From a virus, in the IMG/VR virus record IMGVR_UViG_3300028800_000262, positions 1-29,329 of that record: a stretch of DNA of 29,329 nt, one strand, 5' to 3'. This document shows positions 1-6,652 of the stretch, piece after piece. Position numbers and translations under genes: made by a program. The stretch's first letter is position 1. Each line of letters starts with the position of its first letter. Below the pieces are notes generated by a model that saw only the letters and a list, made by a program, of their open reading frames with translations, did not search any database and was not told the origin of the DNA.

Positions 1-1
1 C

Positions 2-166
2 GGGACGATCGCCGTGCCGCCCTTGGTCTGGGACTTCGGCACCGAGCAACGCGAATCGCTCACTCTTCGTGGCGTCGCCCAACAGTTCGCCCTGAACGGC
101 AACGGCGCATCCTTCCCGACTGGCGCGGCCCTCAGCTGCTCGGTCGAGTGGGACGAGATCGGCTGA
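2..166 (+). CDS. 3' end of an unidentified phage gene (partial)
   Basis: The reading frame is open from the window edge to a TGA at 164-166, giving the last 54 residues of a protein whose start lies outside. The visible part is rich in small and beta-prone residues (segments such as ESLTLRGVAQQFALNG and a final SVEWDEIG), which looks like the end of a beta-structured virion domain. It directly precedes the head protease/scaffold gene, a position usually held by portal or head-morphogenesis genes or small head proteins. I do not recognise the family. An extracellular or virion structural role is inferred from position only. Confidence 0.6.
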   Translation, partial: GTIAVPPLVWDFGTEQRESLTLRGVAQQFALNGNGASFPTGAALSCSVEWDEIG

Positions 167-169
167 TAG

Positions 170-280
170 ATGAAGAACAGCCCCCTCACGGCGGCTGACT
201 ACATCCTGGCGGCGGTGGCGATTCTCGTCATCGTCGCCCTTGGTGCATTGGGCGATGGGCAATGGCTGCAGTTTCGGTAA
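170..280 (+). CDS. small single-span membrane protein
   Basis: An ATG three bases after the preceding stop opens a 36-residue frame ending at TAA 278-280. Residues about 11-28 (YILAAVAILVIVALGALG) form one hydrophobic helix with a short polar tail, so the product, if made, is a tiny inner-membrane protein. Its end overlaps the first possible start of the next gene by 19 bases. No clear Shine-Dalgarno sequence precedes it. The function is unknown. It could be a non-coding spacer, but the GC-rich third positions and the tight spacing favour a real gene. Confidence 0.45.
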   Translation: MKNSPLTAADYILAAVAILVIVALGALGDGQWLQFR

Positions 281-1788
281 GGGATCGCCGACGCGTCCGT
301 GATTTCGACGGATCGCCCGTCACCATGTTCTTCGCGCCCGAGAAGATCGGGGCGACGCGCTTCAAGACGCCCGAAGGCTTTATGGTCTGCGTCGGCGTGC
401 CGATCGCGCGCTGCGGCGTGCAGATTTACGGTCCCGACGAGACCCCGATCGAAGCCGGCCCGGACGGAATCGTGCGGATCATGCGCGAGCCGGACCAAGT
501 CTTCCGACCTGAAACTATTGCGTCGGCTCAAGGCAAGTCTTTGATCGATGAGCATCCGGAAGACGGCAGCGATGTGACGCCGGAAAACTGGAAGACGCTC
601 GAACTCGGCCAAGCGATCAATCCCAGGCGGGCGGAGGTCGACGGCGAGGAGTGCCTCGTCGCCGATATTCTCGTAAAAGATCAACGCGCTATGGACCTGA
701 TCGCGCAGGGCAAGTGCGAGCTGTCGTGCGGCTACGCGGCCGATTACGAAGAGACGGGCCCCGGCGAGGGCCGACAGTTGAATATTTGGATCAACCACGT
801 CGCACTTGTCGAAGAGGGCCGTTGTGGTCCACTATGTGCGATACGAGATGCCAAGGGGGCAGTTGTGGCCAAGAAGATGACCTTCGCTGACGCCATTCGC
901 CGCGCCTTCCGCGCGAAGGACGAGGCCGAACTGAAGAAGATCGAGGACGAGGCCGAGGAAGCTGGCCTTGAAGGCGGCGTCGGCACGAATGTCGGCCCTG
1001 GCGTCGAAAACCACGTCCACGTCCATCTGCCCAGCGACGGCCCGGATGTCCAGGACGAAGAGCCGGCCCCGGGCTGGTTCGCGCCCTACGCCAAGAAGGT
1101 CGATGACATGGGAGCCCGCATGGACTCCATGGACAAGGCCATTCGCGACATGAAGCCCCGCGATGACGAGGGCGAGACCCCGGAAGAGCGGAAACTCCGC
1201 GAGGAGGGGGCAATCGATCGTGCTCGCGACGAGGACGAAACCGAGGAAGAAAAGAAGAAGCGCGAGGAGCGCGAAGAGAGGGCCGAGGATCGCCGCGGCC
1301 GAGACGCCGACGAGGAAGAGATCAAGAAGGAAGTCGGCGAGGACCGCGCCAAGGATGCGCGCCGGGCCCGTGACTCCGTCTTCATGGAGGACTCCTGGCA
1401 GAATACCGTCTCCCTGGCCGAGATCATCGTGCCGGGCATCCACATCCCGACTTTCGACCGCGCCGCCAAGCCGAAGGAAAGCCTAGACCGCATCTGCCGC
1501 TTCCGCCGCAAGGTGCTGGACATGGCCTATCTGGACAGCGACTCGCGCCTGCTGATCGACGACTTGCTGGAAGGCAAGGAGCTGGTCACCGAGCGCATGA
1601 CCTGCGACGGCGCCCGCGCCCTGTTCAAGAACCTCGCCACGATGAAGCGCCGGTCCAACAGCATGGCGCGCGATCATGGCGGCGGTCGCGACTTCACGGC
1701 CGCGTCCGGTCCGGTGCGCAGTCTGGCCGACTGGCAGGATCGCAACGCGGCCTATTGGGAAAAGCAGGGCTTCCGGGCTCCGAACTGA
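262..1788 (+). CDS. DUF2213-type prohead protease/scaffold protein
   Basis: The 508-residue product has the layout of the DUF2213 phage family. An N-terminal protease-like domain (residues about 23-200) contains the family-type segments DEHPEDG (97-103), ELSCGYAADYE (153-163) and NHVALVEEGRCG (178-189). A strongly charged Glu/Lys/Arg coiled coil follows (about 290-370), and then a helical C-terminal region. Protease-like domain followed by an acidic coiled coil is the usual arrangement of a capsid maturation protease fused to internal scaffold. The His in DEHP and Ser in LSCGY are candidate catalytic residues by analogy only. The next genes encode the cement and major capsid proteins, which fits. 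The first ATG at 262 overlaps the preceding ORF; an ATG at 325 (residue 22) better matches where the domain begins and may be the true start. Confidence 0.85.
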   Translation: MAAVSVRDRRRVRDFDGSPVTMFFAPEKIGATRFKTPEGFMVCVGVPIARCGVQIYGPDETPIEAGPDGIVRIMREPDQVFRPETIASAQGKSLIDEHPEDGSDVTPENWKTLELGQAINPRRAEVDGEECLVADILVKDQRAMDLIAQGKCELSCGYAADYEETGPGEGRQLNIWINHVALVEEGRCGPLCAIRDAKGAVVAKKMTFADAIRRAFRAKDEAELKKIEDEAEEAGLEGGVGTNVGPGVENHVHVHLPSDGPDVQDEEPAPGWFAPYAKKVDDMGARMDSMDKAIRDMKPRDDEGETPEERKLREEGAIDRARDEDETEEEKKKREEREERAEDRRGRDADEEEIKKEVGEDRAKDARRARDSVFMEDSWQNTVSLAEIIVPGIHIPTFDRAAKPKESLDRICRFRRKVLDMAYLDSDSRLLIDDLLEGKELVTERMTCDGARALFKNLATMKRRSNSMARDHGGGRDFTAASGPVRSLADWQDRNAAYWEKQGFRAPN

Positions 1789-1824
1789 GGCGGGCGTCGG
1801 CCCAGAGAATAGGGAACCACATCG

Positions 1825-2340
1825 ATGGTCGCATTTCCGTTCCGCATGGGCGCCGGCTTTCCCGGCGACGTGAACCGGACTCACCCCGTTTCGATCGAAC
1901 CGGGCCTGATCGACGCCAGCGCGCCGCCGCAGAATTACGGCGTGCCGGTGATCCTCGACGCCACGACCCAGGGCTTCCGTCCGTTCACCACGGGCGACAC
2001 GGCGGTCACCACGGCCTACGGCATCACCGTCCGGCCCTTCCCGACCCAGCAATCGACGGGCGGCGCGCAATCCCTGATCGGCGGCGCCACGCCTCCGCAG
2101 TCGGGTATCCAGGACGTGATGCGGCTCGGCTACATCATGGTCCAGATTCCCGCTGGGCAGTCCGTCAAGAAGGGCGGCGCGGTCTTCGTCTGGTGCGCGG
2201 CCTCGAGCGGGGCTCACGTGCAGGGCAATTTCGAGGGCGCATCTTCGGGCGGCAATACCGCTTCGCTGGGCGCGCTGTTCCAGTTCAACGGCCCGGCCGA
2301 CGCCAACGGCGTCACCGAAGTCATCATGAGCCCGCAGTAA
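1825..2340 (+). CDS. capsid cement/decoration protein (Gp24-like)
   Basis: The product has 171 residues and no hydrophobic segments, and is rich in Gly, Thr and Ala. It resembles phage structural cement proteins of the Gp24 type that sit between the protease/scaffold gene and a DUF2184 capsid gene. The pattern is an N-terminal GDVNRTHP-like segment, a central stretch describing a small beta barrel (GVPVILDATTQGFRPFTTGD), and a glycine-rich C-terminal half. Such proteins bind the outside of the head lattice and stabilise it after expansion. The assignment rests on gene order as much as on sequence. The Shine-Dalgarno sequence is weak (GAGAATAGGG, 1803-1812). Confidence 0.7.
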   Translation: MVAFPFRMGAGFPGDVNRTHPVSIEPGLIDASAPPQNYGVPVILDATTQGFRPFTTGDTAVTTAYGITVRPFPTQQSTGGAQSLIGGATPPQSGIQDVMRLGYIMVQIPAGQSVKKGGAVFVWCAASSGAHVQGNFEGASSGGNTASLGALFQFNGPADANGVTEVIMSPQ

Positions 2341-2385
2341 GGCCGCAGGGCGCCAGCTGCACAACAATCCGGGGGATTTCCTGAC

Positions 2386-3507
2386 ATGCTCACCTTCGAC
2401 AATGCCCTGACCACGGATGCGGCAGGCAACCAGCGCGGCAAGCGTTTCGAGACGCCCGTGCGCGTGCCCTATCGCGTCCGCGACTCGGCCGGCAACTTCA
2501 CCGAAGGCTTCCGCACCTACGACTCCACCGGCGCTTTCCTGGTGGGCGAGCTGGAGCGGCTGGATCAGGAGCTGCACGAGCCCCTGGCCGACGTGACGTG
2601 GTCACGCGATATGCCGCTGCGCGAGGATGTGACCATCGCCGACGAAGTGTCCAGCTTCACGCTGTCGACCTATGCGTCCGCTGGCGGCCTGGGCATCGGT
2701 AACGGCATCGGCAACGGCAAGGCCTGGATCGGCAAGACGTCCGACCAGATCACCGGCGTCGGCGTCGATATCGGCAAGATCCCGCACCCGCTGAACCCGT
2801 GGGCCATGGAGGTGAAGTTCACCATCTTGGAACTGGAGAGCGCCGCAAAGGCTGGACGGCCGATCGATCAGCAGAAGTTCGATGGCCTGCAGCTCAAGCA
2901 TCAGATGGACATCGACGAGCAGGTCTACTACGGCGACACGCCCACCGGCGCCTATGGCCTGCTCGAGCTGAACAACGCCGCAGCCAACACGGGCCAGGTC
3001 ACCAATGTGACCAACGTGGCGACCGGAGCGGCCGGCTACACGACCTGGGCGCAGAAGTCGCCTGACGAGCAGCTCGCCGACGTGAACGAGATCCTGACCT
3101 CGGTCTGGGCAACCTCGGCCTGGGCCGTCATGCCCAGCCGCCTCGGCATCCCGCCCGCGCAGTATGGCCTGATCTCCACCGAGAAGGTGTCCCAGGCCGG
3201 CTCGATCTCCGTCTTGAAGTACCTGATGGAGAACAACGTCGTGAACGCCTCGGGCCGCGGCAAGCTCGAAATCGTCCCGATGAAGTGGTGCATTGGCGCC
3301 GGCGTCGGCGGGACCATCGGCACCGTCGGCACGGATCGGATGATCGCCTACACGCCCGACAAGAAGCGCGTCCGCTTCCCCATGACCCTCCTGAACCGCA
3401 CTCCGGTGCAGTTCGAGGGCATGTACCACAAGACGACGTATTACTGCCGGCTCGGCCAGGTCGAGTGCGTCTATCCGGAAACGGTCGGCTACCGCGACGG
3501 CATCTGA
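2386..3507 (+). CDS. major capsid protein (DUF2184 family)
   Basis: This 373-residue protein matches the DUF2184 family of phage capsid proteins. Features include an N-terminal helical arm (GAFLVGELERLDQELHEPL), a domain beginning near REDVTIADEVSS, the segment DEQVYYGDTPTGAYGLLE, and a C-terminal part with PDKKRVRFPMTLLNRTPVQF and a final receptor-fold-like strand containing YYCRLGQVECVYPETVGY. The family has an HK97 fold and forms the head shell. The gene follows the cement gene after 45 bases and is followed by a strong hairpin (3542-3573), which fits a highly expressed message. ATG at 2386 is the natural start, preceded by a GGGGG run at 2370-2374. Confidence 0.88.
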   Translation: MLTFDNALTTDAAGNQRGKRFETPVRVPYRVRDSAGNFTEGFRTYDSTGAFLVGELERLDQELHEPLADVTWSRDMPLREDVTIADEVSSFTLSTYASAGGLGIGNGIGNGKAWIGKTSDQITGVGVDIGKIPHPLNPWAMEVKFTILELESAAKAGRPIDQQKFDGLQLKHQMDIDEQVYYGDTPTGAYGLLELNNAAANTGQVTNVTNVATGAAGYTTWAQKSPDEQLADVNEILTSVWATSAWAVMPSRLGIPPAQYGLISTEKVSQAGSISVLKYLMENNVVNASGRGKLEIVPMKWCIGAGVGGTIGTVGTDRMIAYTPDKKRVRFPMTLLNRTPVQFEGMYHKTTYYCRLGQVECVYPETVGYRDGI

Positions 3508-3541
3508 TCGTTTGTTCGCGCTGCTGAAGGGCGTGAGCACT

Positions 3542-3573
3542 GGTGCGGCCCTGTTGGGGGACGGGGCCGCACC
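3542..3573 (+). terminator. strong hairpin after the major capsid gene
   Basis: GGTGCGGCCC (3542-3551) is perfectly complementary to GGGCCGCACC (3564-3573), a 10-bp GC-rich stem with a 12-base loop. It lies in the 88-base gap between the capsid gene and the next gene. No T-run follows, so it may stabilise the capsid mRNA 3' end or attenuate transcription rather than act as a classic intrinsic terminator. Confidence 0.6.
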
Positions 3574-3595
3574 GCTTCAAAGAGGGAACTGAGTC

Positions 3596-4066
3596 ATGAC
3601 CGACGAGACGCAAATCGAGCAAGGCTCCGCCGCCGACGAAGCCGCCGCTGCGGCTGCCGCGGCTGTCGCTGAGGCCTCGGGTGGCCCTGCCGATCCCGAT
3701 CCAAGCGCCCCAGACGATCCGGCCCCTGACGCCCCGGTGAAGGCCAGGGCGAAGAAGGGCGCGGCCCCCGTCCTGTCCGATCCGGTCGCCATCCCCGGCA
3801 ACCTGCCGGCCCCCGAAGATCGTCCCGTCCCTACCGGCACGGCGGCCGGCAAGTTCGATCCGAACGAGCCGACCGTGACCATGATCTTCCCGAACAGTGT
3901 CAAGCTGCTCCTGCCGGGTGGCCGCACCTTGGAATGGCCTGAGGGCCCTGGCGAGGTGCCGCAGACCTTGGTCGACTACGCCGGCACGGGAGAGCCCCAC
4001 TGGTGGCTCACCAGCCACGGCGTCACCACCTACGACGCCAAGGGCAAGTCGAAGTCCAAGGGCTGA
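3596..4066 (+). CDS. unidentified head-module protein with low-complexity N-terminus
   Basis: The product has 156 residues. The first 75 or so are low complexity (long Ala run, then Pro/Asp-rich), followed by a basic patch KARAKKG. The rest is a compact domain of about 60 residues (VTMIFPNSVKLLLPGGRTLEW and PHWWLTSHGV) and a lysine-rich end. The start is an ATG with GAGGGAAC upstream. It occupies the slot between the capsid and DUF4054 head-completion genes, so a head-associated role is likely but unproven. Directly after its TGA stop the same frame stays open for 64 more codons with strongly coding composition (see the next entry), so this may be the short form of a longer readthrough protein or the 5' half of a gene broken by a nonsense mutation. 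Confidence 0.7.
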   Translation: MTDETQIEQGSAADEAAAAAAAAVAEASGGPADPDPSAPDDPAPDAPVKARAKKGAAPVLSDPVAIPGNLPAPEDRPVPTGTAAGKFDPNEPTVTMIFPNSVKLLLPGGRTLEWPEGPGEVPQTLVDYAGTGEPHWWLTSHGVTTYDAKGKSKSKG

Positions 4067-4261
4067 TTCGCGAAGGCGCTCGTCGAGGAGCACGGGAGCA
4101 ATGCCAAGATCGCGAAGCATCTCGAAGGAGTGCCGAAGGAGAAGCTTAATCTGGCGCTTGCCCTGCTCAATAAGCACAGCGATTTAAGCTATCCCCATGA
4201 TGGGGCCGTCAAGAAACTCATCGAGCGCGAGCTTGATGGCCGGGGCAATCGCGGCCTGTGA
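4067..4261 (+). CDS. in-frame open extension after the stop of the previous gene
   Basis: From 4067 to the TGA at 4259-4261 the frame of the preceding gene continues without interruption. It would encode 64 residues that look like genuine helical protein (KALVEEHGSNAKIAKHLEG, EKLNLALALLNKHSDLS, VKKLIERELDG). Third codon positions are overwhelmingly G or C, as in real genes of this phage. There is no ATG in this frame. The only usual start codon is a GTG at 4130, with GAAGGA directly abutting it and so poorly spaced. Possible explanations are readthrough of TGA 4064-4066, a nonsense mutation splitting one gene, or initiation at the GTG. No family is recognised. Confidence 0.5.
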   Translation, partial: FAKALVEEHGSNAKIAKHLEGVPKEKLNLALALLNKHSDLSYPHDGAVKKLIERELDGRGNRGL

Positions 4262-4291
4262 TATCGTCCTCGCGCTGAATGGGAGTAGGCC

Positions 4292-4783
4292 ATGGCGATC
4301 GAGGCGGCAGCGTTCCGCACCAACTTCCCTGAGTTCGCGAATACGGCCTATCCGACAGACGGCCTGATCACCTTCTGGCTCACTGTGGCCTACCAGCTGA
4401 TCAATCCGGACCGCTGGGGAGCGATGATCGACCTCGGTGCGCAGTTGTTCGCGGCCCACAACATCTCGCTCGAGCTATCCGCACAGGATGAGGCCGCTGT
4501 GGGCCAGGGTGCGCCAGGATCGGCCCCAGGCGTCGTCACAGGCCCCATCAGCAGCTCATCGGTGGATAAGGTCAGCATCACCTACGCGACCGCCGAATCG
4601 CTTGAGGACGGCGCTGGGCATTGGAATACGACCGTCTATGGCACGCGCTTCTGGCGGCTCCTGCGGATGATGGGCATGGGCCCAGTCTATGTCGGCGGCG
4701 GCTGGGGCTGCGGCGGGGCGTTCCTGAGCTTCGGAGCGTGGCCTGGGCCGTTCTGGTACGGCGGCTCGGGGCTGCAGTCGTGA
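4292..4783 (+). CDS. DUF4054-type head completion/adaptor protein
   Basis: The 163-residue protein is a typical DUF4054 member. It starts with FRTNFPEFANTAYP, has the central VAYQLINPDRWGAMIDLGAQLFAAH helix pair, a GVVTGPISSSSVDKVSITY segment and a C-terminal AGHWNTTVYGTRFWRLLRMM. Family members act at the portal vertex as head-completion or adaptor proteins that join the head to the neck. The C-terminus is extended by a Gly/Trp-rich stretch (about residues 130-163) beyond the conserved part. GGGAGTAGG lies just upstream of the ATG. The stop overlaps the GTG start of the next gene. Confidence 0.85.
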   Translation: MAIEAAAFRTNFPEFANTAYPTDGLITFWLTVAYQLINPDRWGAMIDLGAQLFAAHNISLELSAQDEAAVGQGAPGSAPGVVTGPISSSSVDKVSITYATAESLEDGAGHWNTTVYGTRFWRLLRMMGMGPVYVGGGWGCGGAFLSFGAWPGPFWYGGSGLQS

Positions 4784-4986
4784 CCGATCAGGCGCTCCAA
4801 CTGAGGCTGGAGCTGTCGAAAACCTGCGAGGATCTGGCCGTCGAATGCTGCGCGCTCGTTCGCGATTCCATCGAGCTTAGGGAACGTGGCGAAGAGCTGG
4901 GGGCGGAAAGGGCCGAGGCCGAGGCGAGGGGCATTATGGTAGCGATGAAGGCCTATACCGCCGCGCGTGAACGGGTTTGGCCCTAA
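4780..4986 (+). CDS. small helical hypothetical protein
   Basis: A GTG start overlapping the preceding TGA (GTGA) gives a 68-residue protein. It is almost entirely charged helix (LRLELSKTCEDLAVEC, ELGAERAEAEARG) and is likely a coiled coil. It overlaps the next gene by 10 bases, so the three genes are translationally coupled. No domain is recognised. Its place among neck genes suggests a small assembly or connector-related factor, which is inference only. A longer frame reaching upstream to 4621 lies inside the DUF4054 gene and is rejected. Confidence 0.6.
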   Translation: MTDQALQLRLELSKTCEDLAVECCALVRDSIELRERGEELGAERAEAEARGIMVAMKAYTAARERVWP

Positions 4987-5507
4987 AGCCCATCGTCACC
5001 ATCAAGAACAACATGGGCAAGCTCTTAGCTGGGCTTGAAGCCGTGACTCAGAAACGCGTCCTGATCGGAGTGCCGGCGGAGAAGGCCGGGCGCCAAGACG
5101 ACGACGAGAAGGGCGAAATCAACAACGCCGCGCTGATGTACATCCATGACAAGGGCGCGACAGAGGCCAACATTCCCGCCCGTCCAGGTCTGACCGAGGG
5201 CGTGAAGGACGCGCTCCCTGATATCGAAAAGGAGCTAGTCGCGCTCGCCAAGGAGGGCTTGAGCGGCGATCCCGCGGCCGTCGACAAGCGCCTGCATCGC
5301 GCGGGGATCATCGGCCAGAACGCCGTGCGCAAGCGAATCGTCGACGGGCCGTGGGCGCCGCTCGCGCCGTCGACCATCGCCGCGCGGAAGCGGAAGGCGA
5401 AGAAGTCTGGAGTCGTGCTGGAGGACTCGGATATCAGGCCACTTAGAGAGTCGGGCCAGATGTATCGTGCCGTGACTTATTCGGTTCGCGACAAGGGCGA
5501 GAAGTGA
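4977..5507 (+). CDS. neck/tail completion protein, Mu gpG or HK97 gp10-like
   Basis: The start is a TTG overlapping the previous gene by 10 bases; the product has 176 residues. The segments KRVLIGVPAEKAG, AALMYIHDKGATEANIPARP and GPWAPLAPSTIAARK followed by a C-terminal RESGQMYRAVTYSV are the pattern of phage virion-morphogenesis proteins related to Mu gpG, P2 gpS and HK97 gp10. These proteins complete the neck or tail end and join it to the head. Position after DUF4054 and before the head-closure/terminator genes supports this. The gene order is interrupted right after its stop by the accessory island. Confidence 0.75.
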   Translation: MALKPIVTIKNNMGKLLAGLEAVTQKRVLIGVPAEKAGRQDDDEKGEINNAALMYIHDKGATEANIPARPGLTEGVKDALPDIEKELVALAKEGLSGDPAAVDKRLHRAGIIGQNAVRKRIVDGPWAPLAPSTIAARKRKAKKSGVVLEDSDIRPLRESGQMYRAVTYSVRDKGEK

Positions 5508-5522
5508 CCGGGCTAATCCTCT
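5507..5522 (+). repeat. 16-bp direct repeat, copy 1
   Basis: ACCGGGCTAATCCTCT begins on the last base of the neck gene's stop codon. An identical 16-mer lies at 5963-5978. The two copies bracket exactly one minus-strand gene (5521-5964). On the minus strand the sequence reads AGAGGATTAGCCCGGT and so contains a Shine-Dalgarno-like AGAGGA. Confidence 0.85.
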
Positions 5523-5964
5523 ATTCCATCCACGAGACGCAATCGGCCGTCTCGCAAGAGCCGTGAACGTGGCCGTTGTAGCTCGATATCGAGAGATGCA
5601 GCCGGCCGGCACAGACCGGGCAATCGACAACCTCAGCGGCCGAGCGCCCCTTGTGGGCATCTCGCCAAGGCCGGATCGCGACCATCACGGTGCGCATCCG
5701 ATCCATGCGACCGGACACCCACTTCTCGTGGTCCGCCATCTCCTCTTCGGTAGGGCGTCGAAGATGGTCGCACGTCTCCGCGCCAGGGTTGCTCTGCCCG
5801 ACCTTGTCGAGGAAACAGGGGCGCGCGGCGAAAGCCGTTCCGTGGAACTTGTCGAGATTTACCCCCGCCTCGCAGGTGTTCTCGCCCGGCTTCGGAGCGC
5901 GATTGTAGCGATAGTGGATGCACCAGCCCGGCGCATGCCCTGGATCTCCTGGCCGCTTCGCCAC
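5521..5964 (-). CDS. cysteine-rich putative zinc-binding hypothetical protein
   Basis: On the minus strand a GTG at 5964, preceded by AGAGGATTAGCCC, opens a 147-residue frame. The C-terminal 45 residues form a probable zinc ribbon: VDCPVCAGRLHLSISSYNGH followed by CETADC. The N-terminal half contains WCIHYRYNRAPKPGENTC and further Cys residues (AARPCFLD, AETCDHL), possibly a second metal site. The middle (EEEMADHEKWVSGRMDRMRT) is helical. Proteins with this C-terminal ribbon are, as I recall, common in phages and prophages, but the function is unknown. A longer upstream frame to 6387 overlaps the next two minus-strand genes and reads unnaturally, so the GTG start is preferred. The gene is bracketed by 16-bp direct repeats. 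Confidence 0.7.
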   Translation of the reverse strand: MAKRPGDPGHAPGWCIHYRYNRAPKPGENTCEAGVNLDKFHGTAFAARPCFLDKVGQSNPGAETCDHLRRPTEEEMADHEKWVSGRMDRMRTVMVAIRPWRDAHKGRSAAEVVDCPVCAGRLHLSISSYNGHVHGSCETADCVSWME

Positions 5965-5978
5965 CGGGCTAATCCTCT
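5963..5978 (+). repeat. 16-bp direct repeat, copy 2
   Basis: ACCGGGCTAATCCTCT is identical to 5507-5522. Here, on the minus strand, it supplies the ribosome-binding site for the gene starting at 5964 and contains the stop codon of the gene at 5969-6139. Confidence 0.85.
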
Positions 5979-6139
5979 GTGAGAAACCACGCCTCGACCG
6001 CATCTTGAATCTGCTGGGCGAGGCTGTGAGCTTGTTTGCGAAAGAGCGCTGGCTCGGCGGCGCACGGCTCGTCCCGCAGGAAGTGCTCGGCGAGGTCTTT
6101 GCAGGCCGGATCGTAGCCCTTGGCCACTGGGTCATCCAT
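5969..6139 (-). CDS. small acidic helical hypothetical protein
   Basis: The minus-strand ATG at 6139 gives 56 residues ending in LTED, with AAGGA upstream. The sequence (CKDLAEHFLRDEP, then FRKQAHSLAQQIQDAVEAW) is amphipathic helix throughout. Third positions are GC-rich in this frame. Its stop lies inside direct repeat copy 2, four bases before the start of the next minus-strand gene. It forms an operon with its neighbours. No function is recognised; it resembles small phage helper proteins in length and character only. Confidence 0.6.
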   Translation of the reverse strand: MDDPVAKGYDPACKDLAEHFLRDEPCAAEPALFRKQAHSLAQQIQDAVEAWFLTED

Positions 6140-6154
6140 CCGGGCGTTTTCCTT

Positions 6155-6358
6155 CTAGGCCGCCGCCGGCATCGAGCCGGGGGGCAGTTTTTCCGAGCAC
6201 GATTCGCAGACCCATAGGCCCCGGCGCGTGTGCCAGCCGTATCGACGAAGCTCCTCGGCAGCGTCCGGAACAGAGCCGCCCCAGGCAAGCCCAAGCTGTG
6301 GACGCTCGCAGTTGGCGCAGTGGACTTCCCAGGTCTTGACCAGCACTCCGTTCGCCAT
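6155..6358 (-). CDS. small treble-clef/zinc-ribbon-like hypothetical protein
   Basis: The 67-residue protein has two cysteine pairs, HCANC (about residues 13-17) and VCESC (about 50-54), separated by a helix-turn region (AAEELRRYGWHTRRGLW). That spacing fits a four-cysteine zinc ribbon. Such mini-proteins are frequent in phage accessory regions and may bind nucleic acid or protein partners. It is the middle gene of a four-gene minus-strand operon. A run of seven G (plus strand, 6361-6367) lies just upstream of the start. The precise role is unknown. Confidence 0.65.
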   Translation of the reverse strand: MANGVLVKTWEVHCANCERPQLGLAWGGSVPDAAEELRRYGWHTRRGLWVCESCSEKLPPGSMPAAA

Positions 6359-6377
6359 CCGGGGGGGCGTATCCTTC

Positions 6378-6632
6378 TCAGCGCCACGCCTTGCGGCGGG
6401 ACGTGCTATGTTCAGTGTCGATCAGCGCGCCGGTGGGCTTCGGGCCCAGGCCGACCGCGTACAGGTTCCAGTCATCGCCGAACTTGATCAGGCGCTCGTG
6501 GGTCGCGCGCTTCTCGGGCGTGAGCGTGGGAAGAACCTGCGCGGCCTCTGCGTCCGTCAGCCCCATAGCTTGAGCAAATTCGGCGTCGTCCATGGCCGGA
6601 ATGTATGCCTTTCGTTCTTGCTTGTCCAGCAT
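6378..6632 (-). CDS. small hypothetical protein, first gene of minus-strand operon
   Basis: The frame runs from ATG 6632 (84 residues) or, more likely, from ATG 6593 (71 residues, beginning MDDAEFAQAMGLTDAEAA). It contains a helical segment AAQVLPTLTPEKRATHERLI and a short compact tail LYAVGLGPKPTGALID. No ideal Shine-Dalgarno sequence precedes either start. It is divergent from the recombinase-like gene at 6653, with only 20-59 bases between starts. The function is unknown. Confidence 0.6.
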   Translation of the reverse strand: MLDKQERKAYIPAMDDAEFAQAMGLTDAEAAQVLPTLTPEKRATHERLIKFGDDWNLYAVGLGPKPTGALIDTEHSTSRRKAWR

Positions 6633-6652
6633 TCTGCGTGTAGTTTCTGGAC
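6618..6652 (+). promoter_or_regulatory. divergent promoter/operator candidate
   Basis: Between the divergent genes lies an inverted repeat GTCCAG (6624-6629) / CTGGAC (6647-6652) with a 17-base centre. TTGCTT (6618-6623) and TAGTTT (6641-6646), 17 bases apart, could be weak -35 and -10 elements for the plus-strand gene. The predicted transcript would then start almost at the ATG at 6653 (leaderless). The matches to consensus are modest. Confidence 0.3.

Noticed and set aside
832-1443. Minus-strand frame of 203 codons with hydrophobic Leu/Val stretches opposite the scaffold region
   Set aside because: The hydrophobic look arises from the reverse complement of Glu/Lys-rich coiled-coil codons. 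There is no ribosome-binding site and no gene context.
5965-6387. N-terminal extension of the cysteine-rich minus-strand gene up to 6387
   Set aside because: It would overlap two other convincing minus-strand genes and translates to unnatural Arg/Pro/Ser-rich sequence. The GTG at 5964 with AGAGGA is a better start.
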